NCBI GenBank assembly: GCA_009699025.1
Contig: WLOZ01000015.1
Span: forward strand, 1-14,415
Origin: Actinomycetota bacterium
GTDB taxonomy: Bacteria; Actinomycetota; Actinomycetes; S36-B12; CAIYMF01
Direction of reading: 5' to 3'
DNA: 14,415 nt
Below, piece after piece: positions 13,355 through 14,415 of the stretch; within the stretch, counting starts at the first letter, position 1, and every line of letters begins with the position of its first letter. A model generated the notes under the pieces. That model was given only the letters and a program-made list of their open reading frames with translations, ran no database searches and was not told the origin of the DNA. A program made the position numbers and the translations under genes.

Positions 13355-14251
13355 TCAGCCCGCGGCGCCAGCCTGACGTCCGAGGTGCGAGTTCATGTCC
13401 TTCTCGTACTCCTTGATGACGGTTTCGGCGTCACCATCCATCACGATCTTGCCCTGCTCCATCCAGATGGCACGCTGACAGGTCTCGCGCACCACGCCGG
13501 TGGAGTGGCTCACGAGAAACACGGTGCCCGCGTGGTCGCGCAACTCGCGGATACGCTGCGAACTGCGCGCCTTGAAGTCGGCGTCACCGGTGGCCAAGGC
13601 CTCGTCGATGAGCAGGATGTCGTGAGTCACGCTGGCAGCGATGGCAAAGCGAAGCCGAGCCTTCATGCCCGATGAGTAGGTGGTCATGGGCATGGAGATG
13701 AAGCGTCCGATTCCGGCGAATTCGGCGATCTCCTCAACCCTCAGGTCGGCCTCCTCGGGAGACATGCCGAGGGCCAGCGCGCCCAACCTGATGTTGCGCT
13801 CGCCTGTGAGCGTGCTGACCAGGGCGCCCCCCACGCTGAGCAGAGCCGGCTGCGCACTGGTGTAGACGCGACCCTTGGTGGGCGGCAGGAGCCCAGCAAT
13901 GCCCTTGAGAATCGTCGACTTGCCGCTGCCGTTGCGACCGAGAAGACCGATGGCCTCACCCTTGTGCGCCACGAACGAGACCCCCCGCACGGCCTTGACG
14001 TATTGGATTCCGGGGCCGGCGCCGCCCTTACCAGTGAGTCGGCGCCTCAACGCCTGTGCCGTCGCGACGCCGGGCACCGAGGTCTTTGCGCCACCATTGC
14101 CCTGCACCCGGTAGGTAATGAACACGTCGTCGACGATGACGGTGGGGTCTCCGAGCTCGAGCGGCTTAGACCGCACACCGTTCTCCACCGGCCCAGTTGA
14201 CATTGCTCTATCGTCGAAATCTTCCTCGGACAGCACGGGGAGGTCAGCCAC
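13355..14251 (-). CDS. ABC exporter ATPase for polysaccharide or teichoic acid (Wzt/TagH-like)
   Basis: This 298-residue ATP-binding subunit drives export of an undecaprenyl-linked glycan with an ABC-2 permease. Walker A is G105-R-N-G-S-G-K111-S112; the signature motif is the family variant YSSGMKAR (192-199); Walker B is ILLID216-E217; the switch histidine is H249 in VSHS. The glycine-rich insert of about 50-83 before VKAVRGVSF is typical of the Wzt/TagH/RfbE group. The protein ends soon after the nucleotide-binding domain, so it has no C-terminal glycan-binding domain of the Wzt(O9a) kind. GTG 14251 is supported by AGGAGAGG at a 7-nt distance and by the 8-bp overlap with the permease gene; ATG 14203 is an in-frame alternative that would remove 16 residues. 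Which polymer is exported cannot be told. Confidence 0.92.
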   Translation of the reverse strand: MADLPVLSEEDFDDRAMSTGPVENGVRSKPLELGDPTVIVDDVFITYRVQGNGGAKTSVPGVATAQALRRRLTGKGGAGPGIQYVKAVRGVSFVAHKGEAIGLLGRNGSGKSTILKGIAGLLPPTKGRVYTSAQPALLSVGGALVSTLTGERNIRLGALALGMSPEEADLRVEEIAEFAGIGRFISMPMTTYSSGMKARLRFAIAASVTHDILLIDEALATGDADFKARSSQRIRELRDHAGTVFLVSHSTGVVRETCQRAIWMEQGKIVMDGDAETVIKEYEKDMNSHLGRQAGAAG

Positions 14252-14415
14252 GGCCGTACCTCTCCTCGGCCTTCCAGAAGTAGATGAAGCCCACCAGCAG
14301 CATGCCGATGCCCCAGCCGACCGCGAGGTACCAGGTGATTGCCGGCACCGAGTAACTCTCGAGCAGGGCGTCGCGGGCGAGTTCGATGTAGACGGCCATC
14401 GGGTTAACCGTGAAG
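14244..14415 (-). CDS. ABC-2 type polysaccharide exporter permease, C-terminal fragment
   Basis: The last 56 codons of a minus-strand gene that continues past the right edge; the first complete codon begins at 14414 and TGA is at 14246-14244. The fragment FTVNPMAVYIELARDALLES (the N-P-M/L segment before the final helix is typical of ABC-2 export permeases) is followed by a transmembrane helix (about fragment residues 28-47: WYLAVGWGIGMLLVGFIYFW) and a short cytosolic tail KAEERYGRG. It overlaps the ATPase gene by 8 bp, so the two are cotranscribed and translationally coupled. It would form the membrane channel of the exporter. Confidence 0.85.
   Translation of the reverse strand, partial: FTVNPMAVYIELARDALLESYSVPAITWYLAVGWGIGMLLVGFIYFWKAEERYGRG
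14259..14266 (-). promoter_or_regulatory. Shine-Dalgarno sequence deciding the ABC ATPase start
   Basis: On the minus strand AGGAGAGG lies 7 nt before GTG 14251, within the last codons of the permease gene. It is the strongest ribosome binding site in the window and fixes the GTG start despite the ATG further in. Confidence 0.7.

Overview
The window is chromosomal DNA from a high-GC actinobacterium. The evidence is a WhiB-family regulator, dense G/C-ending codons, several GTG starts, -10 boxes of the TAnnnT type placed for leaderless transcription, a tRNA with no encoded CCA end, and a gene order known from Mycobacterium tuberculosis (Rv3677c to Rv3683: metallo-beta-lactamase protein, RidA, DUF4177 protein, two ArsA/GET3-like ATPases, whiB4, ponA2, metallophosphoesterase). 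It is not Mycobacterium itself: the penicillin-binding protein ends in a Pro/Thr tail, and a NUDIX gene and a yqeY gene sit inside the block. Class Actinomycetes is well supported; I cannot name the genus.

Layout. Positions 1-240 (minus) hold the start of a DUF4349-type lipoprotein. Divergent from it, 423-4202 (plus) encodes a 1259-residue secreted modular protein with two different predicted seven-bladed beta-propellers, Ig-like modules, a 90-residue tandem duplication and an actinobacterial C-terminal module. It ends by overlapping, tail to tail, a four-gene minus-strand operon (6539 down to 4197): DUF4177 protein, RidA-like protein, NUDIX hydrolase and MBL hydrolase, joined by 2-bp gaps or a 4-bp overlap. 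A 54-bp divergent region separates this operon from the ATPase pair bagA-bagB (6594-8740, plus, 4-bp ATGA overlap). whiB4 (minus) follows and faces away from a bifunctional class A penicillin-binding protein (9379-11688). Next come yqeY (minus), a membrane-anchored metallophosphoesterase (plus), tRNA-Pro(CGG) with a strong hairpin behind it, and a minus-strand polysaccharide/teichoic-acid ABC exporter whose permease gene runs off the right edge.

How it fits together. Most of the window is core genome: cell-envelope assembly (PBP, phosphoesterase, ABC exporter), redox sensing (WhiB), a heterodimeric GET3/ArsA-like ATPase, and small-metabolite or damage clean-up enzymes (RidA, NUDIX, MBL). The unusual gene is the giant propeller protein at the left, which breaks the conserved block and looks like an accessory surface or secreted factor. 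Several genes carry a -10 hexamer exactly 6 nt before the start codon, so their mRNAs probably begin at the first base of the start codon. The propeller gene and the ABC ATPase gene instead have clear Shine-Dalgarno sequences.
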